This document shows positions 57,801 through 63,172 of a DNA stretch of 64,000 nucleotides, piece after piece (positions within the stretch are counted from its first letter, which is position 1; each line of letters begins with the position of its first letter). Origin of the DNA: Sabellastarte sp. h YS-2021 (taxonomy: Eukaryota; Annelida; Polychaeta; Sabellida; Sabellidae); NCBI GenBank assembly GCA_964017235.1, contig OZ024929.1, forward strand, positions 19,899,464-19,963,463, written 5' to 3'. Position numbers and translations under genes: made by a program. A model generated the notes under the pieces. That model searched no databases, was not told where the DNA came from, and saw only the letters and a program-made list of their open reading frames with translations.

Positions 57801-59835
57801 ATGCAAGCAGCTACTCAGTGACCACATTACGCTGAATGTTTAAATAACCTTAACTGCAGGACTGAAAATAAGTTCAAAATCATTCTATCTCAACATTTGT
57901 TTTCAACACATTCAGTCACATAAATGTTGGTCACATAACAATTGGGTAGATGCAGGAGAGGAGGAAAGTAGGATTTTGCACCTCAAAGCACTGGGAATTT
58001 TGAAGGACTTATCAACATCCCCCACTTTGGATTTGAAACCATGACCTGAGGAGGATGGAAGCAAGCACCAAAAATATGAGTATATTTTACTTACCCAGCA
58101 CCAAAAAAGGCAGTACATTGTGAAGGGGTCCCCAGTTGATACTGGCATAAGCGCACAAGCCCATAGCAAAGCCAATAGACAGGCCAATACAAAGTATTCC
58201 TCCCAGTGTCAGGTAGATCTACAGAACAGAGGGCAGGCACACAAAATATGACTCTCATGCCATATTAGATTAGGGTTTAACATCACTTTAACTAGGGATG
58301 GGTCAGAGACAAAAATATATACACCAGGCGGTCACCATTGTAAAAACCGTTCAGATTCCGAGACTCCACATTTAGTACCCCCCAATCAAACATGAACATT
58401 TCTTGTTAACAGAATCACAGAAAGTCCCCCAATGCACAAAATATGCGATAAACGTTTGCAATTTCGCAAGACTGAGGTTACAAAGTGTCATAACCAAAAC
58501 ACAAAGCAAATGCACAATATTGGATTTGGATAAGTTTCTAATATTATAGATTTTTCTTCCATTATGAGTGTTTAAAATCAAAGTGGCAGTTGTAAAATCT
58601 CATCACAGTATTTCAGTAAAATGCTCTGGATACCGAGACACTGACCAACGAACCCATCCCTACTTTCAGCACATTGTATAGGTCATGTTACTATGTTGAG
58701 TTACGATAGAGGAAAGCAATCTTGCTAGTTGGCAAGGATTCTGCCCTGAAAACCCTCAGGCACTAACAGGAACCCGTCACCATCTCTCAAATTAGATCAG
58801 GGAAGTCCATATATATCTGCTGGGAATAAAGGGAGTCGGGTTAGAGGGAAAATATTCTTGATATGTCTAAAGAAAGAAAAATACTCGAGAATACGAAAGT
58901 TAAGAGATCCCTCAACATGGAAAATAACTCAATTCCATTGAAATCTGTTTCTGAATGTACATTATAGACTAGTAAGAACTCCAAGCAAAACATATTAATG
59001 TACAAGGCATTTAATTTTAGGCTATTTTAGCAAATGAGTTTGAATAGTGATCATATAAATACCTTTTGATGTATACAACTGAATCTGCCAATGGCCACAC
59101 ACACAAACACAATGACTATAACATAACCAGCCGAGAGTAAATTGATGTCACCAAGAATAGCACCTCCTGCCTCATCTCCAAATCTACAAATATAATGGTG
59201 AATGTGTCACTTCACTCAAAATATTGCTGTTAGTAAATCTAAACTGAATGACCGTCTTTCAAACATCACTATTGAAGTGTCTGTTAATTGTTGTAAACTA
59301 ATTGGGTAAAACTCTGAACACTAAAGATAGTCTTATCATGTCAAGTTATGCAATATAACTTTTCTTACATCTCAAAGATCTTATACAGTAAAACTTTAAT
59401 ATCCTCCTTCTATTGTCCGAATTTTCAATCATCCAACCTCAAACCCACTCTCCCAACTCCAGTTAAACCTGTTAATTTAGGCTTTCTATTAGCCACCCTT
59501 TTAATATCCAATTTAGTATATAGAAATACAAATATAAAATGTGAATATCAGAGAGTCACTTAACGATATGACTCAACAGACTGTTCCCAAAAATCAAACT
59601 TGATTTCTATATAGTACATAAAAGAAAACCATTAATCATTGGACAAGAATGTTTGGCATGGCCAAAGAGATCCTTTGTCTGCAATATATAGTTTTCATAA
59701 TATATTGATGGTAATAGTTTATTTAGTGACAAATATAACTTACGATCGTCCGGAAAATATATACACAGTGATCCCACTTCTGTCCTCCTGGGCAATCTCA
59801 ATGAACTCTAGCTCAAAGTCATACACTGGGTCATC
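24747..59835 (-). CDS. Patched-domain-containing (PTCHD3/ptr-like) membrane protein, last 14 coding exons
   Basis: This is an RND-type multi-pass membrane protein of the patched-domain family, related to Patched, Dispatched and NPC1. Fourteen exons splice in matching phases into 658 residues. In order they hold: the end of the first extracellular loop ('SGRSFGDEAGG'), the sterol-sensing-like helices ('DINLLSAGYVIVIVFVCVA', 'FLVLGIGVDDMFVIVQNW' with the RND Asp pair, 'HAGMSITVTSLTDILAFAVG'), a Cys-rich cytosolic loop, a second extracellular domain, and a second helix bundle ('LIIAIGLTVDYSAHIAHTF', 'IGPAVFYGGFSTFLAF'). A cytosolic tail with PPxY follows. Family members are about 850-950 residues, so 200-300 N-terminal residues lie upstream of 59835, probably outside the window. 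The transported ligand is unknown. Introns carry nearly all large transposons of the window. Confidence 0.92.
25030..25275 (+). mobile_element. 5S rRNA-related SINE, copy 1
   Basis: The segment TGAAGTTAAGC...TTAGTACTTGGATGGGTGAC matches the internal promoter region of 5S rRNA (GAAGCTAAGC...TTAGTACTTGGATGGG). A T-rich lead and CATGAATTATGACA precede it. Copies at 36185-36425 (-) and 48490-48735 (+) share both the lead and the 5S part, so this is a 5S-derived (SINE3-like) family and not a 5S gene. Confidence 0.7.
25632..25742 (-). CDS. Patched-domain gene, exon 13
   Basis: The acceptor is GGTTCCAG and the donor AAG|GTCAGG; 111 bp, phase 0 at both ends. It encodes 37 residues of the cytosolic tail, with 'EDSPPPKYEEYPDKG'. 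The PPKY is a PPxY motif, the class that binds WW domains of NEDD4-type ubiquitin ligases. Confidence 0.88.
25830..26056. mobile_element. MITE family M, copy 1
   Basis: The inverted ends are AGTAAGAAATCTAAAATTCG and its complement, on a body of about 227 bp. It is nearly identical to the copy at 33175-33403. The short duplication at the target is unclear (TA-like). Confidence 0.8.
26057..28021 (-). other. Intron, largely unassigned
   Basis: No exon-like reading frame is found. There is a small hairpin, CTTCCCCACAGAGGGGAA, at about 26707-26725, but no element can be defined around it. The rest is AT-rich single-copy-looking sequence. Confidence 0.4.
28022..28143 (-). CDS. Patched-domain gene, exon 12
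   Basis: The acceptor is TTGTTTCAG and the donor AAG|GTGAG; 122 bp. The first two bases complete the Glu codon begun in exon 11. It encodes 'RVVSTLSYIGPAVFYGGFST' and continues through the last transmembrane helix to 'VFTTFFK'. The GP.VF.GG.ST motif is conserved in the second RND half of patched-like proteins. Confidence 0.92.
28304..32366 (-). mobile_element. Helitron-like element family A, copy B (inverted)
   Basis: It is the reverse complement of copy A (9839-13116), from CTAG at 28304-28307 to the CCG tract (32292-32318) and end hairpin at about 32340-32366. It is longer by about 0.8 kb because of an internal duplication of about 335 bp and a LINE fragment (29455-29905). Translated shadow frames in the two copies are almost identical residue by residue, so divergence is low and both copies are young. 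It lies in a patched-domain intron. Confidence 0.75.
29455..29905 (-). pseudogene. LINE fragment inserted in copy B
   Basis: The - strand frame includes 'CKLCKKDVEDEIHFVCVCPA' followed by 'LELIRMKYF', the zinc-knuckle-like end of many animal LINE ORF2 proteins, and then a noncoding 3' region toward 29470. It interrupts the second of two direct repeats inside copy B, so it arrived after the duplication. The 5' part is missing. Confidence 0.65.
32367..33174 (-). other. Intron, nothing recognised
   Basis: AT-rich intron sequence between copy B and MITE M copy 2. No exon or repeat is identified. Confidence 0.4.
33175..33403. mobile_element. MITE family M, copy 2, next to a splice donor
   Basis: The terminal inverted repeats and body are the same as at 25830-26056. 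Its right end lies about 15 nt inside the intron that follows exon 11 (donor at 33419-33418), so the beginning of that intron is almost entirely MITE sequence. Confidence 0.8.
33420..33564 (-). CDS. Patched-domain gene, exon 11
   Basis: The acceptor is GTTTTCCAG and the donor G|GTAAGT; 145 bp, ending with one base of a split codon. It encodes 'VDVVGFMHFWGLTIDTVSTI' and then 'NLIIAIGLTVDYSAHIAHTF'. The GLxVDYxxH motif is the second-half counterpart of GVDD and is typical of the patched/RND proton-relay helix. Confidence 0.94.
34301..34426 (-). CDS. Patched-domain gene, exon 10
   Basis: The acceptor is CTTCACCAG and the donor CTG|GTGAGT; 126 bp, phase 0 at both ends. It encodes 42 residues: 'VIREELYRNLGLAFMCVVLM' and two hydrophobic helices at the start of the second transmembrane bundle. 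Confidence 0.93.
34513..34871. mobile_element. Foldback-type MITE
   Basis: The ends GGGGCCAGTTTCATGAAGCC and, inverted, GGGGCTGGTTTCACAAAGCC are long imperfect inverted repeats. The interior repeats the theme TCCTTTAAGG/AAGGAGG many times, so the whole unit can fold back. Noncoding; class undetermined. Confidence 0.7.
34946..34968. repeat. Poly(C) tract
   Basis: Twenty-three uninterrupted C bases in an intron. Confidence 0.95.
34972..35718 (-). other. Intron, nothing recognised
   Basis: No exon, RNA gene or repeat structure was seen in this intron stretch. Confidence 0.4.
35719..35880 (-). CDS. Patched-domain gene, exon 9
   Basis: The acceptor is ATTTTCAG and the donor AAG|GTAAGA; 162 bp, phase 0. 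It encodes 54 residues of the second extracellular domain ('ATRITFRQPFQTGTTEQIES' to 'CIVYSPEFLSFEGDK') with two cysteines, possibly disulfide-bonded. Confidence 0.93.
36185..36425 (-). mobile_element. 5S rRNA-related SINE, copy 2
   Basis: The - strand shows CAGAAGTTAAGCGGCAATGG and TTAGTACTGGGATGGG, matching the 5S internal promoter, preceded by the same lead as in the other two copies (TTTCATGATTTGTGGCACA). Confidence 0.7.
36790..37179. mobile_element. hAT-type MITE, 8-bp TSD
   Basis: The ends are CAGGGCTGC and, inverted, TAGGGCTGG. The exact duplication GTTCATAA occurs at 36782-36789 and 37180-37187. The element is 390 bp and noncoding, and its interior holds many ACTCG motifs. Confidence 0.85.
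37755..38124 (-). repeat. hAT-related repeat, truncated
   Basis: In inverse complement it aligns with part of the element at 15606-16409, for example 'GGAAGTGGGTGCTTTTGGTA' and 'AAAGTCGATTATTGG'. The right end (CCACCCACTA at about 38115-38124) looks like a hAT terminus. I found no matching left end or target duplication. Confidence 0.55.
38421..38551 (-). CDS. Patched-domain gene, exon 8
   Basis: The acceptor is CATTTTCAG and the donor GAT|GTAAGT; 131 bp. The first two bases complete a Gly codon from exon 7. It encodes 'TEYPSNSENFYTLLNIFLYN' and ends 'FSDGELD', part of the second extracellular domain. NQT is a possible N-glycosylation site. Confidence 0.93.
38790..40129 (-). mobile_element. 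Helitron-like family H copy H2, with family-G-like units
   Basis: The right end is the AAGCGTCCC hairpin (about 40104-40129). The block 39170-39760 holds H-type units of about 170 bp ('AAAATGGCCGCCATT', 'GAGATATAAGCATTTTTG'). The left block 38790-39170 instead holds units like family G ('AAGGGTCAAAGGTCAAATC', 'CCAATAATAAAGG'). No CTAG end is visible on the left. It may be a chimera of two families or two adjacent elements. Confidence 0.6.
40130..40681 (-). other. Intron, nothing recognised
   Basis: No coding or repeat structure was identified between H2 and exon 7. Confidence 0.4.
40682..40849 (-). CDS. Patched-domain gene, exon 7
   Basis: The acceptor is GTATTTTAG and the donor CAG|GTAAAG; 168 bp. 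It begins with two bases and ends with one base of split codons. It encodes 'HVDYFSRKSEMETLYTDIVN' through 'APTVASRIDS', part of the second extracellular domain. Confidence 0.93.
41340..41755 (-). repeat. Unclassified interspersed repeat, copy 2
   Basis: It is the inverse complement of 8170-8635 in the same block order (TAATGCTGTCATCTTG, CTTTATATAACTGACA, ATCTCATGGTGTTGAAAA). It abuts the 3' end of DIRS copy 2. Confidence 0.55.
42185..43800 (-). pseudogene. DIRS copy 2: tyrosine recombinase, one frame break
   Basis: This is the integrase-type tyrosine recombinase of the element. An N-terminal low-complexity part overlaps the RT/RNase H frame; the core begins near 43210 ('VVAARIEAPQRGSTTSVYEA', 'GTIDGYRSAIADKLG'). 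The catalytic residues are visible: Arg in 'GSGKRRSEIHA', H-x-x-R in 'KAHDVRAFAAS' (about 42376), and Tyr in 'NTFTQFYLKDVAW' (about 42260). A single missing base near 42618 shifts the frame, since copy 4 has one more A at that point. The ORF otherwise runs to 42185. Inactive as read unless the indel is an assembly error. Confidence 0.88.
43401..45110 (-). pseudogene. DIRS copy 2: reverse transcriptase / RNase H, one frame break
   Basis: RT motifs in order: 'FLVPKPNNRWRLILDLSKLN', 'WVTSIDFKDAYFHIPINSQS', 'FKALPFGLSTAPMEFT' and the catalytic 'HQYLDDWLVRAKS' (about 44510-44535), then 'LMSLIGLLTATEKQ'. RNase H follows: 'QIFTDAS' and 'GWGAHLNE', 'NYLELKAVLLALKEF', 'IATDNTTVVAYIN', 'ARHIPGCLNVIADKLSR'. 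A single-base change in an A run at about 44012-44018 breaks the frame between FTDAS and GWGAHL. The C-terminal end overlaps the recombinase frame by about 400 bp. Confidence 0.9.
45110..45420 (-). other. Cysteine-rich frame between gag and RT in DIRS copy 2
   Basis: From the Met at 45398 the frame encodes about 18 cysteines in about 90 residues, many as CxxC or CC pairs ('KFVCVKCSVKPKCDRKG', 'SCCQSCSFCRR', 'ICERCFLCRSLEFCSKCHKC', 'PTCCAKSSCR'). Such a density suggests a zinc-binding module. It is not in the RT frame; the frames cross near 45100. Copy 4 keeps a trace at about 63340-63400 ('KCPRCGTQSACRVQI'), so it is a shared part of the element. Whether it is made as a separate protein or fused to RT by frameshifting is unknown. 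Confidence 0.55.
45441..46654 (-). pseudogene. DIRS copy 2: gag-like protein, two frame breaks
   Basis: The probable start is 'MDTMDFASLHRRHSDQ' at 46654. It is followed by an acidic stretch ('SPDEGELSDRESVQEQEELL'), 'VRSFMAWNDIPEFDLASS', 'WLCRKFEKLN', 'AARDQTYMCNQAAVFIRCL' and, in a third frame, 'LSDGVFVNVANHTLARRDSY', ending with a basic, Ser/Lys-rich tail. Frame breaks lie near 46510 and 45860. The overall layout matches the gag at 5042-6540. Confidence 0.72.
46888..47065 (-). CDS. Patched-domain gene, exon 6
   Basis: The acceptor is GTTCTCAG and the donor CAG|GTAATA; 178 bp, ending with one base of a Gly codon. It encodes 'IAVVLVALGVFAAGLYGTIN', the transmembrane helix that opens the second half, then 'MEQFFDAKWFIPSDSYLSDY' and the start of the second extracellular domain. 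Confidence 0.94.
47590..48267. mobile_element. hAT-type nonautonomous element, 8-bp TSD
   Basis: The ends are TAGTGTTCTCAA and, inverted, TAGTGATCTCAA. The exact duplication ATTGTAAC occurs at 47582-47589 and 48268-48275. The body is 678 bp. Subterminal GGGTACCCGGGTACTCG-type motifs occur at both ends in inverted arrangement. Confidence 0.85.
48490..48735 (+). mobile_element. 5S rRNA-related SINE, copy 3
   Basis: TGAAGTTAAGCGGCAATGGG and TTAGGACTGGGATGGATGAC match the 5S internal promoter. The lead (CTTCTAGAGATCAC, T run, CATGAATTGTGGCACA) is shared with the copies at 25030 and 36185. Trailing sequence ends in TTTTGGCCTTGTT, as in copy 2. Confidence 0.7.
48763..48789. repeat. Poly(G) tract
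   Basis: Twenty-seven uninterrupted G bases in an intron, capable of G-quadruplex formation. Confidence 0.95.
48995..49243 (-). CDS. Patched-domain gene, exon 5
   Basis: The acceptor is ATATTTCAG and the donor AAG|GTAATT; 249 bp, phase 0. It encodes 83 residues: 'ILPALRSFCIYSALCILACF' (last helices of the sterol-sensing bundle), then a cytosolic loop with a four-cysteine run, 'NACCCCYVHKDYQPSKCSQR', and 'FFEKFFAPFLVKLPVK' leading to the next helix. Confidence 0.94.
49754..49926 (-). CDS. Patched-domain gene, exon 4
   Basis: The acceptor is TTTTTCCAG and the donor ACT|GTAAGT; 173 bp. The first two bases complete a Gly codon. It encodes 'IGVDDMFVIVQNW', with the GVDD aspartates of the RND proton-relay helix, and 'HAGMSITVTSLTDILAFAVG', the conserved sterol-sensing-domain helix. 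Confidence 0.95.
50105..50280 (-). mobile_element. tRNA-derived SINE (family 1), second copy
   Basis: The - strand reads AGTTGTTAGCAGGTTTGGCA (A-box area) and GGGTTTGACTCCCACAAGAT (B-box), then ACTGAGGGCCTGTCCCAATA and ATGACCCTAGTTGTTGAAC, in the same order as at 9675-9830. Confidence 0.6.
52540..54205. repeat. 133-bp tandem array inside H3
   Basis: About 12.5 units, each with 'TATCTGCAATACTTTTAGAG', 'TTTACTCATTTTGAGTAGGT' and 'GGTCTGAAACTTCACCAAGT'. Spacing is 133-134 bp (starts at 53046, 53179 and 53312, for example). Central units are nearly identical and edge units diverge. It is unrelated in sequence to the 168-bp units on either side. Confidence 0.9.
54215..55320. repeat. 168-bp tandem array inside H3
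   Basis: About 6.5 units with 'CAAAATGGCCGCCATTTTTG', 'AAATTTCGTCGAAATCGCTC' and 'GAGATATAAGCATTTTTGTG'. The period is 168-169 bp (GCATTTTT at 54461, 54629 and 54798). The same unit occurs at 52250-52500, 39170-39760 and, inverted, 18290-19000. Confidence 0.9.
57131..57523. mobile_element. hAT-type MITE, 8-bp TSD
   Basis: The ends TAGTGGGTAAATCGTTT and, inverted, TAATGGGTAAATCGTTT are strong terminal repeats. The exact duplication TTAGCCAG occurs at 57123-57130 and 57524-57531. The element is 393 bp, noncoding, and 44 bp from the end of H4. Confidence 0.87.
58095..58218 (-). CDS. Patched-domain gene, exon 3
   Basis: The acceptor is GTTCTGTAG and the donor G|GTAAGT; 124 bp, ending with one base of a Gly codon. 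It encodes 'IYLTLGGILCIGLSIGFAMG', a sterol-sensing-domain helix, then 'WGPLHNVLPFLVL', joining 'GIGVDD' in the next exon. Confidence 0.94.
58293..58662. mobile_element. hAT-like MITE, imperfect TSD
   Basis: The ends TAGGGATGGG and, inverted, TAGGGATGGG are a perfect 10-bp terminal repeat. The flanks (ACTTTAAC and CTTTCAGC) are only partly alike, so the target duplication is decayed or the class is different. 370 bp, noncoding. Confidence 0.6.
58663..59062 (-). other. Intron, nothing recognised
   Basis: No coding, repeat or RNA structure was identified. Confidence 0.4.
59063..59183 (-). CDS. Patched-domain gene, exon 2
   Basis: The acceptor is ATATTTGTAG and the donor AAG|GTATTT; 121 bp. 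The first base completes a Ser codon from exon 1. It encodes 'FGDEAGGAILGDINLLSAGY' and the first helix of the sterol-sensing-like bundle, 'VIVIVFVCVAIGRFS'. Confidence 0.93.
59744..59835 (-). CDS. Patched-domain gene, exon 1 of the visible part
   Basis: The acceptor is GGTTTTCAG and the donor ATC|GTAAGT; 92 bp, starting in phase 0 and ending with two bases of Ser. It encodes 'DDPVYDFELEFIEIAQEDRS' and 'GITVYIFSGR', the end of the first extracellular domain. Exons upstream are expected beyond the window, past DIRS copy 4. Confidence 0.92.
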
Positions 59836-60010
59836 CTGAAAACCAAAATTAGTTTCAAAATTAAACCAGAATTAACAGTATTAAAATTCAAGCTATAAGT
59901 TGTGAAGGGATATTAAGACATAGAGCTGCCAAAGATTATTTGAGAAAAGAAATAGTGGAATTAGTGTTTCTGCAAATACTTTGAGGTATTTGCACTTCTG
60001 CAGTGACATT

Positions 60011-60365
60011 AAAATTTGCAAATTTAATAAGTAAATCAAATTTTTATAAGTTAATACCCTATCCAATGGACAACTGCCAATCCGGTCGGCGCAGACCGGC
60101 CCGCCAAACGACAGAAAAAGTCATCTTATATGAGTGCATAATGCTCCCACAAGCTGGCCGGCCTACCCAGTACTGTGCACTCCCCAGATGGCACCTCGTA
60201 CATCCTTCCTGTCTAGACAACGTGACGTCATATCATCTTTTTCGTTGTCTAAACCTCTAGACCCCTAGTAAGCTGATAGCGGGGTTGGTTGGGAGGGTCT
60301 TGTGTGTCCACTGGATAGGGTATTAACTTATAAAAATTTAATTTACTTATTAAATTTGCAATTTT
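60011..60365. repeat. Inverted repeat at the 3' end of DIRS copy 4
   Basis: The arm at 60011-60072 (ending CCCTATCCAATGGAC) is matched in inverse complement at 60306-60365 (starting GTCCACTGGATAGGG), around a GC-richer centre of about 230 bp. The sequence after 60365 repeats the inner end once more (TACATCCTATCCAATGGACA). This fits a right terminal repeat plus internal complementary region of a DIRS element in - orientation. Confidence 0.65.
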
Positions 60366-60749
60366 ATTGCGTTAATACATCCTATCCAATGGACAATTGA
60401 TGAATAACTACCGCTTGGTCAGCAGGTAAGTTACTAGGGACTTAGGTGAACTCACAAGTAATAGCAAATTTTAACCTACGGTCTAGGCTGACTTCGTCAG
60501 GAGACCTATAGGCCCAGGCCTGGGTTGACCTTAAGGTCAGGAAACCCTGTAAGGCTATGGTCGGTTGCCAGCAGCCGGTTACCCGGGGCTATACCGCCGT
60601 CGCCCCCCCCCTTTTTGCAGACCTGCTCTGAGGTAGCGGAAGAGAGGGATGAGTTCAGTCCCAGAATGCAAATAAACCTCCCGAAGGAAGCACGCCACAC
60701 TTAATTCTTATGTACATGAAGAACTGTTTATACATATATACAAATCTCC

Positions 60750-61640
60750 TCAATCTAAGGGCCACTTGTGGATCTGCTGAGCAGCCACTACCGAGCCCAA
60801 TTGGTAAAGCTCTGAATCAGCCCAAGCCCTGCCCTTCAGATAGAACTGTGTGAAGGTATTATGTGACTTCAGTTAGAGGCTGACAAGATAGGCTCTAAGG
60901 AGACTCATGACTGGAAGACCTTAGAAGTAGCAAAGGCCCTGACATCATGGGCTTTAACCTGATGTAAAGTGTGGGCCTCCTGGTCAAAGAGCTCATAACA
61001 TAGAATCACAGTCTGCTTGATCCAAGAGGAGATAGTGGCAGGTGAGATGTCTTTGTCGAAACTTTTCTTAAAGGAGACAAAAACCACCTCCTTATTCTGC
61101 CTGATGTCCTGTCCAAATAATAGCGCAATGCTCTGACCGGACAGAGGGACCTGTCAGACTTGAGGGATCTATCCAGAGTTGGGGCCAGGGCTGTTATAAC
61201 CCCTGGGGCCATGTCTGGACCCTCTTTGGCCAGCTGATTCTTGGAGAAAGCTGGGTGATGTGTACAGGGACACCTTTGACCAGTCGGATTGATGTCTAAT
61301 ATTTCTGTTTTGCCAAGCATGTATCTCACTTCTACGCTTGCCCGACCCCAGGACCAAGAGGAAAACTGTCTTGAAGGTCAAATGCTTCAAGGAGGCCTCT
61401 TGTCAGCTGGTGTAAAACCAGGGAGAGGTTCCAGGAGGGGATTCCCTTCCGGCCTTTGGGTCTGTCTCAGTAGGAACTATCCAGGAGACGAGTGAGATTT
61501 TCATCCTTACTGATATTGATGGGCGAATTTCCCAGTCTATCAGCAATGACTGACCTGTAACCATCAATGGTGCTGGGCTGCAACTTCCTGTCCTGAAACA
61601 GGTACATAAGGATGTCAGCAACAATGTTGGGCCACCCCGG
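60750..61640 (-). pseudogene. DIRS copy 4: tyrosine recombinase, degraded
   Basis: Fragments in several frames match copy 2: 'STIDGYRSVIADRLGN', 'KTVFLLVLGSGKRRSEIHAW', 'SLCPVRALRYYLDRTSG' and 'VKAHDVRAFATSKVF'. Several frame breaks are visible and the region encoding the core N-terminal part is missing, so it cannot function. Confidence 0.82.
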
Positions 61641-63172
61641 AGCAATCAGAATGATTCTCTTGCATGGGGAGTCTTGCAACTTCTCCACCACTTTGCCCAA
61701 TATGGCTGATGGTGGGAAGGTGTATGCTTTCAGATCCTACCATGGCCGAATGAGCACATCCACTGCTGTGGCCAGGGGATCCGGTACCAGTGACACAAAC
61801 AGAGGCAACTTGTTGTTGAACCTCGTGGCAAATAAGTCTATTTTGGGCTGGTGCCACCTGCTGCATATTGAGTTTAAGACCTATGGAAGGAGAAACCACT
61901 CTGTTTGGATGGTCTGGCCTAGCCTGGATAGTTTGTCTGCTACCACGTTCAGCCGGCCTGGAATGTGTCGGGCTTTAGAGTCACTTGTTCCCTGGTACAC
62001 CAGGTCAAGATTCTCCATAGTAGGGCACAAAGTGGGCCCGACCTCATGCCTCCTTCCTTGTTTATGTATGACACTACTGTGGTGTTGTCGGTACTATCTT
62101 GTTTGAGCAAAGGTCTTGGAACTCTTTTAAAGCCAGAGAGACTGCTTTAAGTTCTGGATAGTTTAAATGCAGCTTGCTTCCCGGAAGGGACCAGGTTCCT
62201 CTTGCAGTGTGCTCATCTAAGTGAGCGCCCCACCCTTCTATTGATGCGTCTGTAAATATTTGCAGAGCATGTTTTATTGGGTGTAATGGTTGGCCTGTAA
62301 GTACATTGTCTTCCTTCAGCCACCATTGTAAATGGGGGTGCAGGGACCTGGGGATTGGGATCACCTTTTCTAGTGATTCTGGTACCTTCCAGTTGGTTTT
62401 GGGATGCCACTGAATGAGTCTCATATGAAGTCGGCCAAGATGAACTTGCTTTTTGTAGCTGTTAGTAAACCTATCAAGGACATGAATTCCTGGACCGGGC
62501 AAGCCGGTAGGGATAGCAGTTTCAGCATTTTCTTTTGAAGGTTCTGCCACCGGTCCGGCGTCAGTCGGAACCGATCAGACCTGAGGTCAAACTGGTAGCC
62601 TACAAAATCGAAGTCTTGTTTGGGCTCCAGCTCTGATTTCTCTAAGTTCACCAGCCAACCCAGCTGCGGACACATTATTTACTACTTCCCGTGTATGTTG
62701 GGGACAAGTCTGGTGGGAGCTGGCTCTCACCAACCAGTCGTCTAGGTACTGGTGGATTCCTAAATCCTTGTGTATGGCCATCAGTTTCACCTCCGTTGGT
62801 ATCATGGTGAACTCCAAAGGTGCTGTGGACAGACCGAATGGCAGGGCATTGAACTGGTATGCCCAACCTTGGATGTGAAATCTCAGGCATTCCCTGGATT
62901 GTTCTTGTATAGGTATATGGAAGAAGAACTGGTATGCCCAACCTTGGATGTGAAATCTCAGGCATTCCCTGGATTGTTCTTGTATAGGTATATGGAAGTA
63001 GGTATCCTTGAAATCTATTGATGTAACCCACTCCCCTTATTGGAGGGAGGTCCTGATGGTCTCCTAAAAGGTTTGGTTTGCTCAGATCTAGAATAGGTCT
63101 CCAACGGCTGTCTGGGTTTGGAACCAAAAAAAAAAAAGGTCGGTTGAAGGAGCCCAGGGATTTGAAACTCAC
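61620..63172 (-). pseudogene. DIRS copy 4: reverse transcriptase / RNase H, degraded
   Basis: Recognisable pieces: 'FFFLVPNPDSRWRPILDLSK', 'GIHQYLDDWLVRASS' (about 62730-62760), 'VGYQFDLRSDRFRLTPDRW', 'LQIFTDASIEGWGAHLDEH' and 'LKAVSLALKEFQDLCSNK'. It has at least five frame breaks, a 75-bp tandem duplication, and an abrupt junction near 61610-61640 where the RNase H end ('RIILIAPGWPN') meets recombinase sequence, which indicates an internal deletion. Confidence 0.83.
62851..63000 (-). repeat. 75-bp tandem duplication in DIRS copy 4 RT
   Basis: GAACTGGTATGCCCAACCTT begins at 62851 and again at 62926, and the two 75-bp units are almost identical. 75 is a multiple of three, so the duplication does not itself shift the frame. 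Confidence 0.92.
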
